Below, in pieces: positions 21,722-34,490 of a DNA stretch of 64,000 bases. The stretch lies in NCBI RefSeq assembly GCF_029227915.1, contig NC_079887.1:3782001-3846000 (forward strand), in the 5' to 3' direction. The translations under genes were made by a program, and so were the position numbers. Positions within the stretch are counted from its first letter, which is position 1, and every line of letters begins with the position of its first letter. The notes under the pieces were generated by a model. That model had not been told where the DNA came from and did not search any database. It saw nothing but the letters and a program-made list of their open reading frames with translations. This DNA comes from Hydractinia symbiolongicarpus. Taxonomy: Eukaryota > Cnidaria > Hydrozoa > Anthoathecata > Hydractiniidae.

Positions 21722-23406
21722 ATACAAAGAAAGTACCCAGGGAGTAAACTCATTTCCCGAACGATTTTTTATATTATTTTTTCACCACTAAAACGCATGA
21801 GACTTGTAGTTTTTAAAAATGTTTTCATTTTTGCTGGGACGCTGAATAAAAGAAGTTTAATCGCGGGCAAACGAAAACCCGCCATTTCCCGTAAACCCCG
21901 GACTCGGTCCGTATAGTGAAAAGTATACAAAGAAAGTACCCAGGGAGTAAACTCATTTCCAGAACGATTTTTTAAATTATCTTTTCACCACTAAAACGCA
22001 TAAGACTTGTAGTTTTCAAAAATGTTTTCATTTTTGATGAGACGCTGAATAAAAGAAGTTTAATCGCCGGCATAGGAAAACCTGCGGTTTCCCGTAAATC
22101 CCGGACTCGGCCCGTATAGTCATAAGTACACAAAGAAAGTACCCAGGGAGTAAACTCATTTCCCGAACGATTTTTTATATTATTATTTCACCACTAAAGC
22201 CCATGAGACTTGTAGTTTTTAAAAATGTTTTCATTTTTGATGAGACGCTGAATAAAAGGAGTTTAATCGCCGGCAAACGAAAACCCGCCACTTCCCGTAA
22301 ACCCCGGACTCGGTCCGTATAGTCAAAAGTATACAAAGAAAGTACCCAGGGAGTAAACTCATTTCCCGAACGATTTTTTAAATTATTTCTTCACCACTAA
22401 AACGCATGAGACTTGTAGTTTTCAAAAATGTTTTCATTTTTGATGAGACGCTTAATGAAAGGGGTTTAATCGCCGGCAGTTTTCAAAAATGTTTTCATTT
22501 TTGATGAGACGCTGAATAAAAGAAGTTTAATCGCCAGCAAACGAAAACCTGCGATTTCCCGTAAATCCCGGACTCGGCCCGTATAGTCAAAAGTATACAA
22601 AGAAAGTAACCAGGGAGTAAACTCATTTTCTGAACGATTTTTTATATTATTTTTTCACCACTAAAACGCATGAGACTTGTAGTTTTCAAAAATGTTTTCA
22701 TTTTTGTTGGGACGCTGAATAAAAGAAGTTTAATCGCCAGCAAACGAAAACCTGCAATTTCCCGTAAATCCCGGACTCGGCCCGTATAGTCAAAAGTATA
22801 CAAAGAAAGTAACCAGGGAGTAAACTCATTTTCTGAACGATTTTTTATATTATTTTTTCACCACTAAAACGCATGAGACTTGTAGTTTTCAAAAATGTTT
22901 TCATTTTTGTTGGGACGCTGAATAAAAGAAGTTTAATCGACGGCATAGGAAAACCTGCGGTTTCCCGTAAATCCCGGACTCGGCCCGTATAGTCATAAGT
23001 ACACAAAGAAAGTACCCAGGGAGTAAACTCATTTCCCGAACGATTTTTTATATTATTATTTCACCACTAAAGCCCATGAGACTTGTAGTTTTTAAAAATG
23101 TTTTCATTTTTGATGGGACGCTAAATAAAAGGAGTTTAATCGCCGGCAAACGAAAACCCGCGATTTCCCGTAAATCCCGGACTCGGCCCGTATAGTCAAA
23201 AGTATACAAAGAAAGTACCCAGGGAGGAAACTCATTTCCCGAACGATTTTTTAAATTATTTTTTCACCACTAAAACGCATGAGACTTGTAGTTTCCAAAA
23301 ATGTTTTCATTTTTGATGAGACGCTGAATAAAAGGAGTTTAATCGCCGGCAAACGAGAACCCGCCATTTCCCGTAAACCCCGGACTCGGTCCGTATAGTC
23401 AAAAGT
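21722..23406. repeat. 8-unit HOR (1685 bp), copy 1
   Basis: Units 21722, 21925, 22128, 22331 (264), 22595, 22798, 23001, 23204. Marks in order: GCTGGGACG with GCGGGCAAACG; CATAAGAC with CATAGG; CCACTTCCCG; long unit with GAAAGGGG; CTGCAATTT; GACGGCATAGG; GATGGGACG; GGAGGAAACTC. The last unit is a mosaic: it starts as the GGAGGAAACTC subtype and ends with ACGAGAACCCGCC like 21519. That places the crossover that made the tandem copy inside 23204-23406. Confidence 0.88.
22331..22594 (+). repeat. 264-bp long unit 11
   Basis: ATTTCTTCACC with GAAAGGGG, shared only with 24016. Confidence 0.95.
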
Positions 23407-25091
23407 ATACAAAGAAAGTACCCAGGGAGTAAACTCATTTCCCGAACGATTTTTTATATTATTTTTTCACCACTAAAACGCATGAGACTTGTAGTTTTTA
23501 AAAATGTTTTCATTTTTGCTGGGACGCTGAATAAAAGAAGTTTAATCGCGGGCAAACGAAAACCCGCCATTTCCCGTAAACCCCGGACTCGGTCCGTATA
23601 GTGAAAAGTATACAAAGAAAGTACCCAGGGAGTAAACTCATTTCCAGAACGATTTTTTAAATTATCTTTTCACCACTAAAACGCATAAGACTTGTAGTTT
23701 TCAAAAATGTTTTCATTTTTGATGAGACGCTGAATAAAAGAAGTTTAATCGCCGGCATAGGAAAACCTGCGGTTTCCCGTAAATCCCGGACTCGGCCCGT
23801 ATAGTCATAAGTACACAAAGAAAGTACCCAGGGAGTAAACTCATTTCCCGAACGATTTTTTATATTATTATTTCACCACTAAAGCCCATGAGACTTGTAG
23901 TTTTTAAAAATGTTTTCATTTTTGATGAGACGCTGAATAAAAGGAGTTTAATCGCCGGCAAACGAAAACCCGCCACTTCCCGTAAACCCCGGACTCGGTC
24001 CGTATAGTCAAAAGTATACAAAGAAAGTACCCAGGGAGTAAACTCATTTCCCGAACGATTTTTTAAATTATTTCTTCACCACTAAAACGCATGAGACTTG
24101 TAGTTTTCAAAAATGTTTTCATTTTTGATGAGACGCTTAATGAAAGGGGTTTAATCGCCGGCAGTTTTCAAAAATGTTTTCATTTTTGATGAGACGCTGA
24201 ATAAAAGAAGTTTAATCGCCAGCAAACGAAAACCTGCGATTTCCCGTAAATCCCGGACTCGGCCCGTATAGTCAAAAGTATACAAAGAAAGTAACCAGGG
24301 AGTAAACTCATTTTCTGAACGATTTTTTATATTATTTTTTCACCACTAAAACGCATGAGACTTGTAGTTTTCAAAAATGTTTTCATTTTTGTTGGGACGC
24401 TGAATAAAAGAAGTTTAATCGCCAGCAAACGAAAACCTGCAATTTCCCGTAAATCCCGGACTCGGCCCGTATAGTCAAAAGTATACAAAGAAAGTAACCA
24501 GGGAGTAAACTCATTTTCTGAACGATTTTTTATATTATTTTTTCACCACTAAAACGCATGAGACTTGTAGTTTTCAAAAATGTTTTCATTTTTGTTGGGA
24601 CGCTGAATAAAAGAAGTTTAATCGACGGCATAGGAAAACCTGCGGTTTCCCGTAAATCCCGGACTCGGCCCGTATAGTCATAAGTACACAAAGAAAGTAC
24701 CCAGGGAGTAAACTCATTTCCCGAACGATTTTTTATATTATTATTTCACCACTAAAGCCCATGAGACTTGTAGTTTTTAAAAATGTTTTCATTTTTGATG
24801 GGACGCTAAATAAAAGGAGTTTAATCGCCGGCAAACGAAAACCCGCGATTTCCCGTAAATCCCGGACTCGGCCCGTATAGTCAAAAGTATACAAAGAAAG
24901 TACCCAGGGAGGAAACTCATTTCCCGAACGATTTTTTAAATTATTTTTTCACCACTAAAACGCATGAGACTTGTAGTTTCCAAAAATGTTTTCATTTTTG
25001 ATGAGACGCTTAATGAAAGAGGTTTAATCGCCGGCAAAGGAAAACCTGCGATTTCCCGTAAATCCCGGACTCGGCCCGTATAGTCATAAGT
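23407..25091. repeat. 8-unit HOR (1685 bp), copy 2
   Basis: Units 23407, 23610, 23813, 24016 (264), 24280, 24483, 24686, 24889 repeat copy 1 mark for mark. Only the last unit differs: here it is the complete GGAGGAAACTC, TTAATGAAAGAGG, AAAGGAAAACC form, so this copy keeps the original right-hand end. Confidence 0.88.
24016..24279 (+). repeat. 264-bp long unit 12
   Basis: Tandem HOR copy of 22331, GAAAGGGG kept. It is followed by 9.3 kb with no long unit. Confidence 0.95.
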
Positions 25092-26309
25092 ACACAAAGA
25101 AAGTACCCAGGGAGTAAACTCATTTCCCGAACGATTTTTTCTATTATTATTTCACCACTAAAGCCCATGAGACTTGTAGTTTTTACAAATGTTTTCATTT
25201 TTGATGAGACGCTGAATAAAAGAAGTTTAATCGCCGGCAAAGGAAAGCCTGCGATTTCCCGTAAATCCCGGACTCGGCCCGTATAGTCGAATGCAAACCA
25301 AGAAAGTACCCTGTGAGTAAACTCATTTCCAGAACGATTTTTTAAATTATTATTTCACCACTAAAGCCCATGAAACTTGTTGTTTTTAAAAATGTTTTCA
25401 TTTTTGATGAGACGCTAAATAAAAGGAGTTTAATCGCCGGCAAAGGAAAACCTGCGATTTCCCGTAAATCTCGGACTCGGCCCGTAGAGTCATAAGTACA
25501 CAAAGAAAGTACCCATGGAGTAAACTCATTTCCCGAACGATTTTTTATATTATTATTTCACCACTAAAGCCCATGAGACTTGTAGTTTTTAAAAATGTTT
25601 TCATTTTTGATGAGACGCTGAATAAAGGGAGTTTAATCGCCGGCAAACGAAAACCCGCCATTTCCCGTAAATCCCGGACTCGGCCCGTATAGTCAAAAGT
25701 ACACAAAGAAAGTACCCAGGGAGTAAACTCATTTCCCGAACGATTATTTAAATTATTTTTTCATCACTAAAACGCATGAGACTTGTAGTTTTCAAAAATG
25801 TTTTCATTTTTGATGAGACGCCTAATGAAAGAGGTTTAATCGCCGCCAAACGAAAACCCGCGATTTCCCGTAAATCCCGGGTTTGGCCCGTATAGTCGAA
25901 TGTATACAAAGAAAGTACCCTGTGAGTAAACACATTTCCGAAACGATTTTTTAAAATATCTTTTCACCACTAAAACGCATGAGACTTGAAGTTTTCAGAA
26001 ATGTTTTTATTTTTGATGAGACGCTTAATGAAAGTGGTTTAATCGCCGGCAAACGAAAACCCGCGATTTCCCGTAAATCCCGGGTTTGGCCCGTATAGTC
26101 GAACGTATACAAAGAAAGTACCCTGTGAGTAAACTCATTTCCAAAACGATTTTTTAAAGTATCTTTTCAAAACTAAAACGCATGAGACTTGTGGTTTTCA
26201 AAAATGTTTTCATTTTTGATGAGACGCTGAATAAAAGAAGTTTAATCGCCGGCAAACAAAAACCCGCCATTTCCCGTAAACCCTGGACTCGGCCCGTATA
26301 GTAAAAAGT

Positions 26310-27121
26310 ATACAAAGAAAGTACCCAGGGAGTAAACTAATTTCCAGAACGATTTTTTAAATTATCTTTTCACCACTAAAACGCATGAGACTTGTAGTTT
26401 TAAAAAATGTTTTCATTTTTGATGAGACGCTGAATAAAAGAAGTTTAATCGCCAGCAAAGGAAAACCTGTGATTTCCCGTAAATCCCGGACTCGGCCCGT
26501 ATAGTCATAAGTACACAAAGAAAGTACCCAGGGAGTAAACTCATTTCCCGAACGATTTTTTATATTATTATTTCACCACTAAAGCCAATGAGACTTGTAG
26601 TTTTTAAAAATGTTTTCATTTTTGATGAGACGCTGAATAAAAGGAGTTTAATCGCCGGCAAACGAAAACCCGCCATTTCCCGTAAATCCCGGACTCGGCC
26701 CGTATAGTCAAAAGTATACAAAGAAAGTACCCAGGGAGTAAACTAATTTCCAGAACGATTTTTTAAATTATCTTTTCACCACTAACACGCATGAGACTTG
26801 TAGTTTTAAAAAATGTTTTCATTTTTGATGAGACGCTGAATAAAAGAAGTTTAATCGCCAGCAAAGGAAAACCTGTGATTTCCCGTAAATCCCGGACTCG
26901 GCCCGTATAGTCATAAGTACACAAAGAAAGTACCCAGGGAGTAAACTCATTTCCCGAACGATTTTTTATATTATTATTTCACCACTAAAGCCAATGAGAC
27001 TTGTAGTTTTTAAAAATGTTTTCATTTTTGATGAGACGCTGAATAAAAGGAGTTTAATCGCCGGCAAACGAAAACCCGCCATTTCCCGTAAACCCCGGAC
27101 TCGGTCCGTATAGTCAAAAGT
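26310..27121. repeat. Two-unit block repeated twice (406 bp each)
   Basis: 26310-26715 and 26716-27121 both consist of a CTAATTTCCAG/AGTTTTAAAAAATG/CTGTGA unit followed by a GCCAATGAG unit. They differ at a few bases, for example CACTAACACGC in the second copy. Confidence 0.85.
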
Positions 27122-28339
27122 ATTCAAAGAAAGTACCCAGTGAGTAAACTCATTTCCCGAACGATTTTTTAAATTATTTTTTCACCACTAAAACGCATGA
27201 GACTTGTAGTTTTCAAAAATGTTTTCATTTTTGATGAGACGCTGAATAAAAGAAGTTTCATCGCCGGCAAACGAAAACCTGCGATTTCCCGTAAATCCCG
27301 GACTCGGCCCGTATAGTCAAAAGTATACAAAGAAAGTACCCAGGGAGGAAACTCATTTCCCGAACGATTTTTTAAATTATTTTTTCACCACTAAAACGCA
27401 TGAGACTTGTAGTTTCCAAAAATGTTTTCATTTTTGATGAGACGCTTAATGAAAGAGGTTTAATCGCCGGCAAAGGAAAACCTGCGATTTCCCGTAAATC
27501 CCGGACTCGGCCCGTATAGTCGAATGCAAACCAAGAAAGTACCCTGTGAGTAAACTCATTTCCAGAACGATTTTTTAAATTATTATTTCACCACTAAAGC
27601 CCATGAAACTTGTAGTTTTTAAAAATGTTTTCATTTTTGATGAGACGCTAAATAAAAGGAGTTTAATCGCCGGCAAAGGAAAACCTGCGATTTCCCGTAA
27701 ATCCCGGACTCGGCCCGTAGAGTCATAAGTACACAAAGAAAGTACCCATGGAGTAAACTCATTTCCCGAACGATTTTTTATATTATTATTTCACCACTAA
27801 AGCCCATGAGACTTGTAGTTTTTAAAAATGTTTTCATTTTTGCTGGGACGCTGAATAAAAGAAGTTTAATCGCGGGCAAACGAAAACCCGCCATTTCCCG
27901 TAAACCCCGGACTCGGTCCGTATAGTGAAAAGTATACAAAGAAAGTACCCAGGGAGTAAACTAATTTCCAGAACGATTTTTTAAATTATCTTTTCACCAC
28001 TAAAACGCATGAGACTTGTAGTTTTAAAAAATGTTTTCATTTTTGATGAGACGCTGAATAAAAGAAGTTTAATCGCCAGCAAAGGAAAACCTGTGATTTC
28101 CCGTAAATCCCGGACTCGGCCCGTATAGTCATAAGTACACAAAGAAAGTACCCAGGGAGTAAACTCATTTCCCGAACGATTTTTTATATTATTATTTCAC
28201 CACTAAAGCCAATGAGACTTGTAGTTTTTAAAAATGTTTTCATTTTTGATAAGACGCTGAATAAAAGGAGTTTAATCGCCGGCAAACGAAAACCCGCCAT
28301 TTCCCGTAAACCCCGGACTCGGTCCGTATAGTCAAAAGT
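27122..28339. repeat. 6-unit block with TTCAAAG start (1218 bp)
   Basis: Units 27122, 27325, 27528, 27731, 27934, 28137. The order restarts at 28340 (TTCAAAG/CAGTGAG), but the second round has an extra TTTTTACAAATG unit (28746) and departs after 29152. The pair therefore matches only in part. Confidence 0.7.
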
Positions 28340-30775
28340 ATTCAAAGAAAGTACCCAGTGAGTAAACTCATTTCCCGAACGATTTTTTAAATTATTTTTT
28401 CACCACTAAAACGCATGAGACTTGTAGTTTTCAAAAATGTTTTCATTTTTGATGAGACGCTGAATAAAAGAAGTTTCATCGCCGGCAAACGAAAACCTGC
28501 GATTTCCCGTAAATCCCGGACTCGGCCCGTATAGTCAAAAGTATACAAAGAAAGTACCCAGGGAGGAAACTCATTTCCCGAACGATTTTTTAAATTATTT
28601 TTTCACCACTAAAACGCATGAGACTTGTAGTTTCCAAAAATGTTTTCATTTTTGATGAGACGCTTAATGAAAGAGGTTTAATCGCCGGCAAAGGAAAACC
28701 TGCGATTTCCCGTAAATCCCGGACTCGGCCCGTATAGTCATAAGTACACAAAGAAAGTACCCAGGGAGTAAACTCATTTCCCGAACGATTTTTTATATTA
28801 TTATTTCACCACTAAAGCCCATGAGACTTGTAGTTTTTACAAATGTTTTCATTTTTGATGAGACGCTGAATAAAAGAAGTTTAATCGCCGGCAAAGGAAA
28901 ACCTGCGATTTCCCGTAAATCCCGGACTCGGCCCGTATAGTCGAATGCAAACCAAGAAAGTACCCTGTGAGTAAACTCATTTCCAGAACGATTTTTTAAA
29001 TTATTATTTCACCACTAAAGCCCATGAAACTTGTAGTTTTTAAAAATGTTTTCATTTTTGATGAGACGCTAAATAAAAGGAGTTTAATCGCCGGCAAAGG
29101 AAAACCTGCGATTTCCCGTAAATCCCGGACTCGGCCCGTAGAGTCATAAGTACACAAAGAAAGTACCCATGGAGTAAACTCATTTCCCGAACGATTTTTT
29201 ATATTATTATTTCACCACTAAAGCCCATGAGACTTGTAGTTTTTAAAAATGTTTTCATTTTTGCTGGGACGCTGAATAAAAGAAGTTTAATCGCGGGCAA
29301 ACGAAAACCCGCCATTTCCCGTAAACCCCGGACTCGGTCCGTATAGTGAAAAGTATACAAAGAAAGTACCCAGGGAGTAAACTCATTTCCAGAACGATTT
29401 TTTAAATTATCTTTTCACCACTAAAACGCATAAGACTTGAAGTTTTCAAAAATGTTTTCATTTTTGATGAGACGCTGAATAAAAGAAGTTTAATCGCCGG
29501 CATAGGAAAACCTGCGGTTTCCCGTAAATCCCGGACTCGGCCCGTATAGTCATAAGTACACAAAGAAATTACCCAGGGAGTAAACTCATTTCCCGAACGA
29601 TTTTTTATATTATTATTTCACCACTAAAGCCCATGAGACTTGTAGTTTTTAAAAATGTTTTCATTTTTGATGAGACGCTGAATAAAAGGAGTTTAATCGC
29701 CGGCAAACGAAAACCCGCCACTTCCCGTAAACCCCGGACTCGGTCCGTATAGTCAAAAGTATACAAAGAAAGTACCCAGGGAGTAAACTCATTTCCCGAA
29801 CGATTTTTTAAATTATTTTTTCACCACTAAAACGCATGAGACTTGTAGTTTTCAAAAATGTTTTCATTTTTGTTGGGACGCTGAATAAAAGAAGTTTAAT
29901 CGCCAGCAAACGAAAACCTGCAATTTCCCGTAAATCCCGGACTCGGCCCGTATAGTCAAAAGTATACAAAGAAAGTAACCAGGGAGTAAACTCATTTTCT
30001 GAACGATTTTTTATATTATTTTTTCACCACTAAAACGCATGAGACTTGTAGTTTTCAAAATTGTTTTCATTTTTGTTGGGACGCTGAATAAAAGAAGTTT
30101 AATCGACGGCATAGGAAAACCTGCGGTTTCCCGTAAATCCCGGACTCGGCCCGTATAGTCATAAGTACACAAAGAAAGTAACCAGGGAGTAAACTCATTT
30201 CCCGAACGATTTTTTATATTATTATTTCACCACTAAAGCCCATGAGACTTGTAGTTTTTAAAAATGTTTTCATTTTTGATGGGACGCTAAATAAAAGGAG
30301 TTTAATCGCCGGCAAACGAAAACCCGCGATTTCCCGTAAATCCCGGACTCGGCCCGTATAGTCAAAAGTATACAAAGAAAGTACCCAGGGAGGAAACTCA
30401 TTTCCCGAACGATTTTTTAAATTATTTTTTCACCACTAAAACGCATGAGACTTGTAGTTTCCAAAAATGTTTTCATTTTTGATGAGACGCTTAATGAAAG
30501 AGGTTTAATCGCCGGCAAAGGAAAACCTGCGATTTCCCGTAAATCCCGGACTCGGCCCGTATAGTCATAAGTACACAAAGAAAGTACCCAGGGAGTAAAC
30601 TCATTTCCCGAACGATTTTTTATATTATTATTTCACCACTAAAGCCCATGAGACTTGTAGTTTTTACAAATGTTTTCATTTTTGATGAGACGCTGAATAA
30701 AAGAAGTTTAATCGCCGGCAAAGGAAAACCTGCGATTTCCCGTAAATCCCGGACTCGGCCCGTATAGTCGAATGC

Positions 30776-33700
30776 AAACCAAGAAAGTACCCTGTGAGTA
30801 AACTCATTTCCAGAACGATTTTTTAAATTATTATTTCACCACTAAAGCCCATGAAACTTGTAGTTTTTAAAAATGTTTTCATTTTTGATGAGACGCTAAA
30901 TAAAAGGAGTTTAATCGCCGGCAAAGGAAAACCTGCGATTTCCCGTAAATCCCGGACTCGGCCCGTAGAGTCATAAGTACACAAAGAAAGTACCCATGGA
31001 GTAAACTCATTTCCCGAACGATTTTTTATATTATTATTTCACCACTAAAGCCCATGAGACTTGTAGTTTTTAAAAATGTTTTCATTTTTGATGAGACACT
31101 GAATAAAGGGAGTTTAATCGCCGGCAAACGAAAACCCGCCATTTCCCGTAAATCCCGGACTCGGCCCGTATAGTCAAAAGTATACAAAGAAAGTACCCAG
31201 GGAGTAAACTCATTTCCCGAACGATTATTTAAATTATTTTTTCATCACTAAAACGCATGAGACTTGTAGTTTTCAAAAATGTTTTCATTTTTGATGAGAC
31301 GCCTAATGAAAGAGGTTTAATCGCCGGCAAACGAAAACCCGCGATTTCCCGTAAATCCCGGGTTTGGCCCGTATAGTCGAATGTATACAAAGAAAGTACC
31401 CTGTGAGTAAACACATTTCCAAAACGATTTTTTAAAGTATCTTTTCACCACTAAAACGCATGAGACTTGAAGTTTTCAGAAATGTTTTTATTTTTGATGA
31501 GACGCTTAATGAAAGTGGTTTAATCGCCGGCAAACGAAAACCCGCGATTTCCCGTAAATCCCGGGTTTGGCCCGTATAGTCGAACGTATACAAAGAAAGT
31601 ACCCTGTGAGTAAACTCATTTCCAAAACGATATTTTAAAGTATCTTTTCAAAACTAAAACGCATGAGACTTGTGGTTTTCAAAAATGTTTTCATTTTTGA
31701 TGAGACGCTGAATAAAAGAAGTTTAATCGCCGGCAAACAAAAACCCGCCATTTCCCGTAAACCCTGGACTCGGCCCGTATAGTAAAAAGTATACAAAGAA
31801 AGTACCCAGGGAGTAAACTAATTTCCAGAACGATTTTTTAAATTATCTTTTCACCACTAAAACGCATGAGACTTGTAGTTTTAAAAAATGTTTTCATTTT
31901 TGATGAGACGCTGAATAAAAGAAGTTTAATCGCCAGCAAAGGAAAACCTGTGATTTCCCGTAAATCCCGGACTCGGCCCGTATAGTCATAAGTACACAAA
32001 GAAAGTACCCAGGGAGTAAACTCATTTCCCGAACGATTTTTTATATTATTATTTCACCACTAAAGCCAATGAGACTTGTAGTTTTTAAAAATGTTTTCAT
32101 TTTTGATGAGACGCTGAATAAAAGGAGTTTAATCGCCGGCAAACGAAAACCCGCCATTTCCCGTAAACCCCGGACTCGGTCCGTATAGTCAAAAGTATTC
32201 AAAGAAAGTACCCAGTGAGTAAACTCATTTCCCGAACGATTTTTTAAATTATTTTTTCACCACTAAAACGCATGAGACTTGTAGTTTTCAAAAATGTTTT
32301 CATTTTTGATGAGACGCTGAATAAAAGAAGTTTCATCGCCGGCAAACGAAAACCTGCGATTTCCCGTAAATCCCGGACTCGGCCCGTATAGTCAAAAGTA
32401 TACAAAGAAAGTACCCAGGGAGTAAACTAATTTCCAGAATGATTTTTTAAATTATCTTTTCACCACTAAAACGCATGAGACTTGTAGTTTTAAAAAATGT
32501 TTTCATTTTTGATGAGACGCTGAATAAAAGAAGTTTAATCGCCAGCAAAGGAAAACCTGTGATTTCCCGTAAATCCCGGACTCGGCCCGTATAGTCATAA
32601 GTACACAAAGAAAGTACCCAGGAAGTAAACTCATTTCCCGAACGATTTTTTATATTATTATTTCACCACTAAAGCCCATGAGACTTGTAGTTTTTAAAAA
32701 TGTTTTCATTTTTGATGAGACGCTGAATAAAAGGAGTTTAATCGCCGGCAAACGAAAACCCGCCATTTCCCGTAAACCCCGGACTCGGTCCGTATAGTCA
32801 AAAGTATTCAAAGAAAGTACCCAGTGAGTAAACTCATTTCCCGAACGATTTTTTGAATTATTTTTTCACCACTAAAACGAATGAGACTTGTAGTTTTCAA
32901 AAATGTTTTCATTTTTGATGAGACGCTGAATAAAAGAAGTTTCATCGCCGGCAAACGAAAACCTGCGATTTCCCGTAAATCCCGGACTCGGCCCGTATAG
33001 TCAAAAGTATACAAAGAAAGTACCCAGGGAGTAAACTCATTTCCCGAACGATTTTTTATATTATTATTTCACCACTAAAACGCATGAGACTTGTAGTTTT
33101 TAAAAATGTTTTCATTTTTGATGGAACGCTGAATAAAAGAAGTTTAATCGCCGGCAAACGAAAACCCGCCATTTCCCGTAAACCCCGGACTCGGTCCGTA
33201 TAGTCAAAAGTATACAAAGAAAGTACTCAGGGAGTAAACTCATTTCCCGAACGATTTTTTAAGTTATTTTTTCACCACTAAAAGGCATGAGACTTGTAGT
33301 TTTCAAAAATGTTTTCATTTTTGATGAGACGCTGAATAAAAGAAGTTTAATCGCCGGCAAACAAAAACCTGCGGTTTCCCGTAAATCCCGGACTCGGCCC
33401 GTATAGTCATAAGTACACAAAGAAAGTACCCAGGGAGTAAACTCATTTCCCGAACGATTTTTTATATTATTACTTCACCACTGAAGCCTATGAGACTTGT
33501 AGTTTTTAAAAATGTTTTCATTTTTGATGGGACGCTAAATAAAAAAAGTTTAATCGCCGGCAAACGAAAACCCGCGATTTCCCGTAAATCCCGGACTCGG
33601 CCCGTATAGTCAAAAGTATACAAAGAAAGTACCCAGGGAGTAAACTCATTTCCCAAACGATTTTTTAAATTATTTTTTCACCACTAAAACGCATGAGACT

Positions 33701-34490
33701 TGTAGTTTCCAAAAATGTTTTCATTTTTGATGAGACGCTTAATGAAAGAGGTTTAATCACCGGCAGTTTTCAAAAATGTTTTCATTTTTGATGAGACGCT
33801 GAATAAAAGAAGTTTAATCGCCAGCAAACGAAAACCTGCGATTTCCCGTAAATCCCGGACTCGGCCCGTATAGTCAAAAGTATACAAAGAAAGTAACCAG
33901 GGAGTAAACTCATTTTCTGAACGATTTTTTATATTATTTTTTCACCACTAAAACGCATGAGACTTGTAGTTTTCAAAAATGTTTTCATTTTTGTTGGGAC
34001 GCTGAATAAAAGAAGTTTAATCGCCGGCAAACGAAAACCCGCCATTTCCCGTAAACCCCGGACTCGGTCCGTATAGTGAAAAGTATACAAAGAAAGTACC
34101 CAGGGAGTAAACTCATTTCCAGAACGATTTTTTAAATTATCTTTTCACCACTAAAACGCATGAGACTTGTAGTTTTCAAAAATGTTTTCATTTTTGATGA
34201 GACGCTGAATAAAAGAAGTTTCATCGCCGGCAAACGAAAACCTGCGGTTTCCCGTAAATCCCGGACTCGGCCCGTATAGTCATAAGTACACAAAGAAAGT
34301 ACCCGGGAAGTAAACTCAATTCCCGAACGATTTTTTATATTATTATTTCACCACTAAAGCCCATGAGACTTGTAGTTTTTAAAAATGTTTTCATTTTTGA
34401 TGGGACGCTAAATAAAAGGAGTTTAATCGCCGGCAAACGAAAACCCGCGATTTCCCGTAAATCCCGGACTCGGCCCGTATAGTCGAATGC
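30776..34490. repeat. 18-unit HOR (3715 bp), copy 1
   Basis: Units 30776, 30979, 31182, 31385, 31588, 31791, 31994, 32197, 32400, 32603, 32806, 33009, 33212, 33415, 33618 (264), 33882, 34085, 34288. The last unit is a mosaic: its left part is the CCCGGGAAG/TCAATTCCCG subtype and it ends TCGAATGCAAACC like 30573. This is the crossover junction that produced the tandem copy. Confidence 0.93.
33618..33881 (+). repeat. 264-bp long unit 13
   Basis: CCCAAACG and ATCACCGGCAG, as at 9663. The single long unit of 18-unit HOR copy 1. Confidence 0.95.

Larger units (their letters stand above)
25092..30775. repeat. Rearranged short blocks, all 203-bp units
   Basis: Twenty-eight units from 25092 in steps of 203 (25295, 25498, 25701, 25904, 26107, 26310 and so on to 30573), none with the 61-bp insert. 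They shuffle a small set of subtypes: CAAACCAAG/CATGAAAC, CATGGAG, GATTATTT, TCGAACG, CTAATTTCCAG, GCCAATGAG, TTCAAAG/CAGTGAG and GGAGGAAACTC. Units 25295-26715 are a third copy of the left part of the 18-unit HOR at 30776 and 34491. Units 27731 and 29152 are mosaics, CATGGAG at the left and GCTGGGACG/GCGGGC at the right. Unit 29761 looks like a long unit collapsed with its neighbour. Confidence 0.75.
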
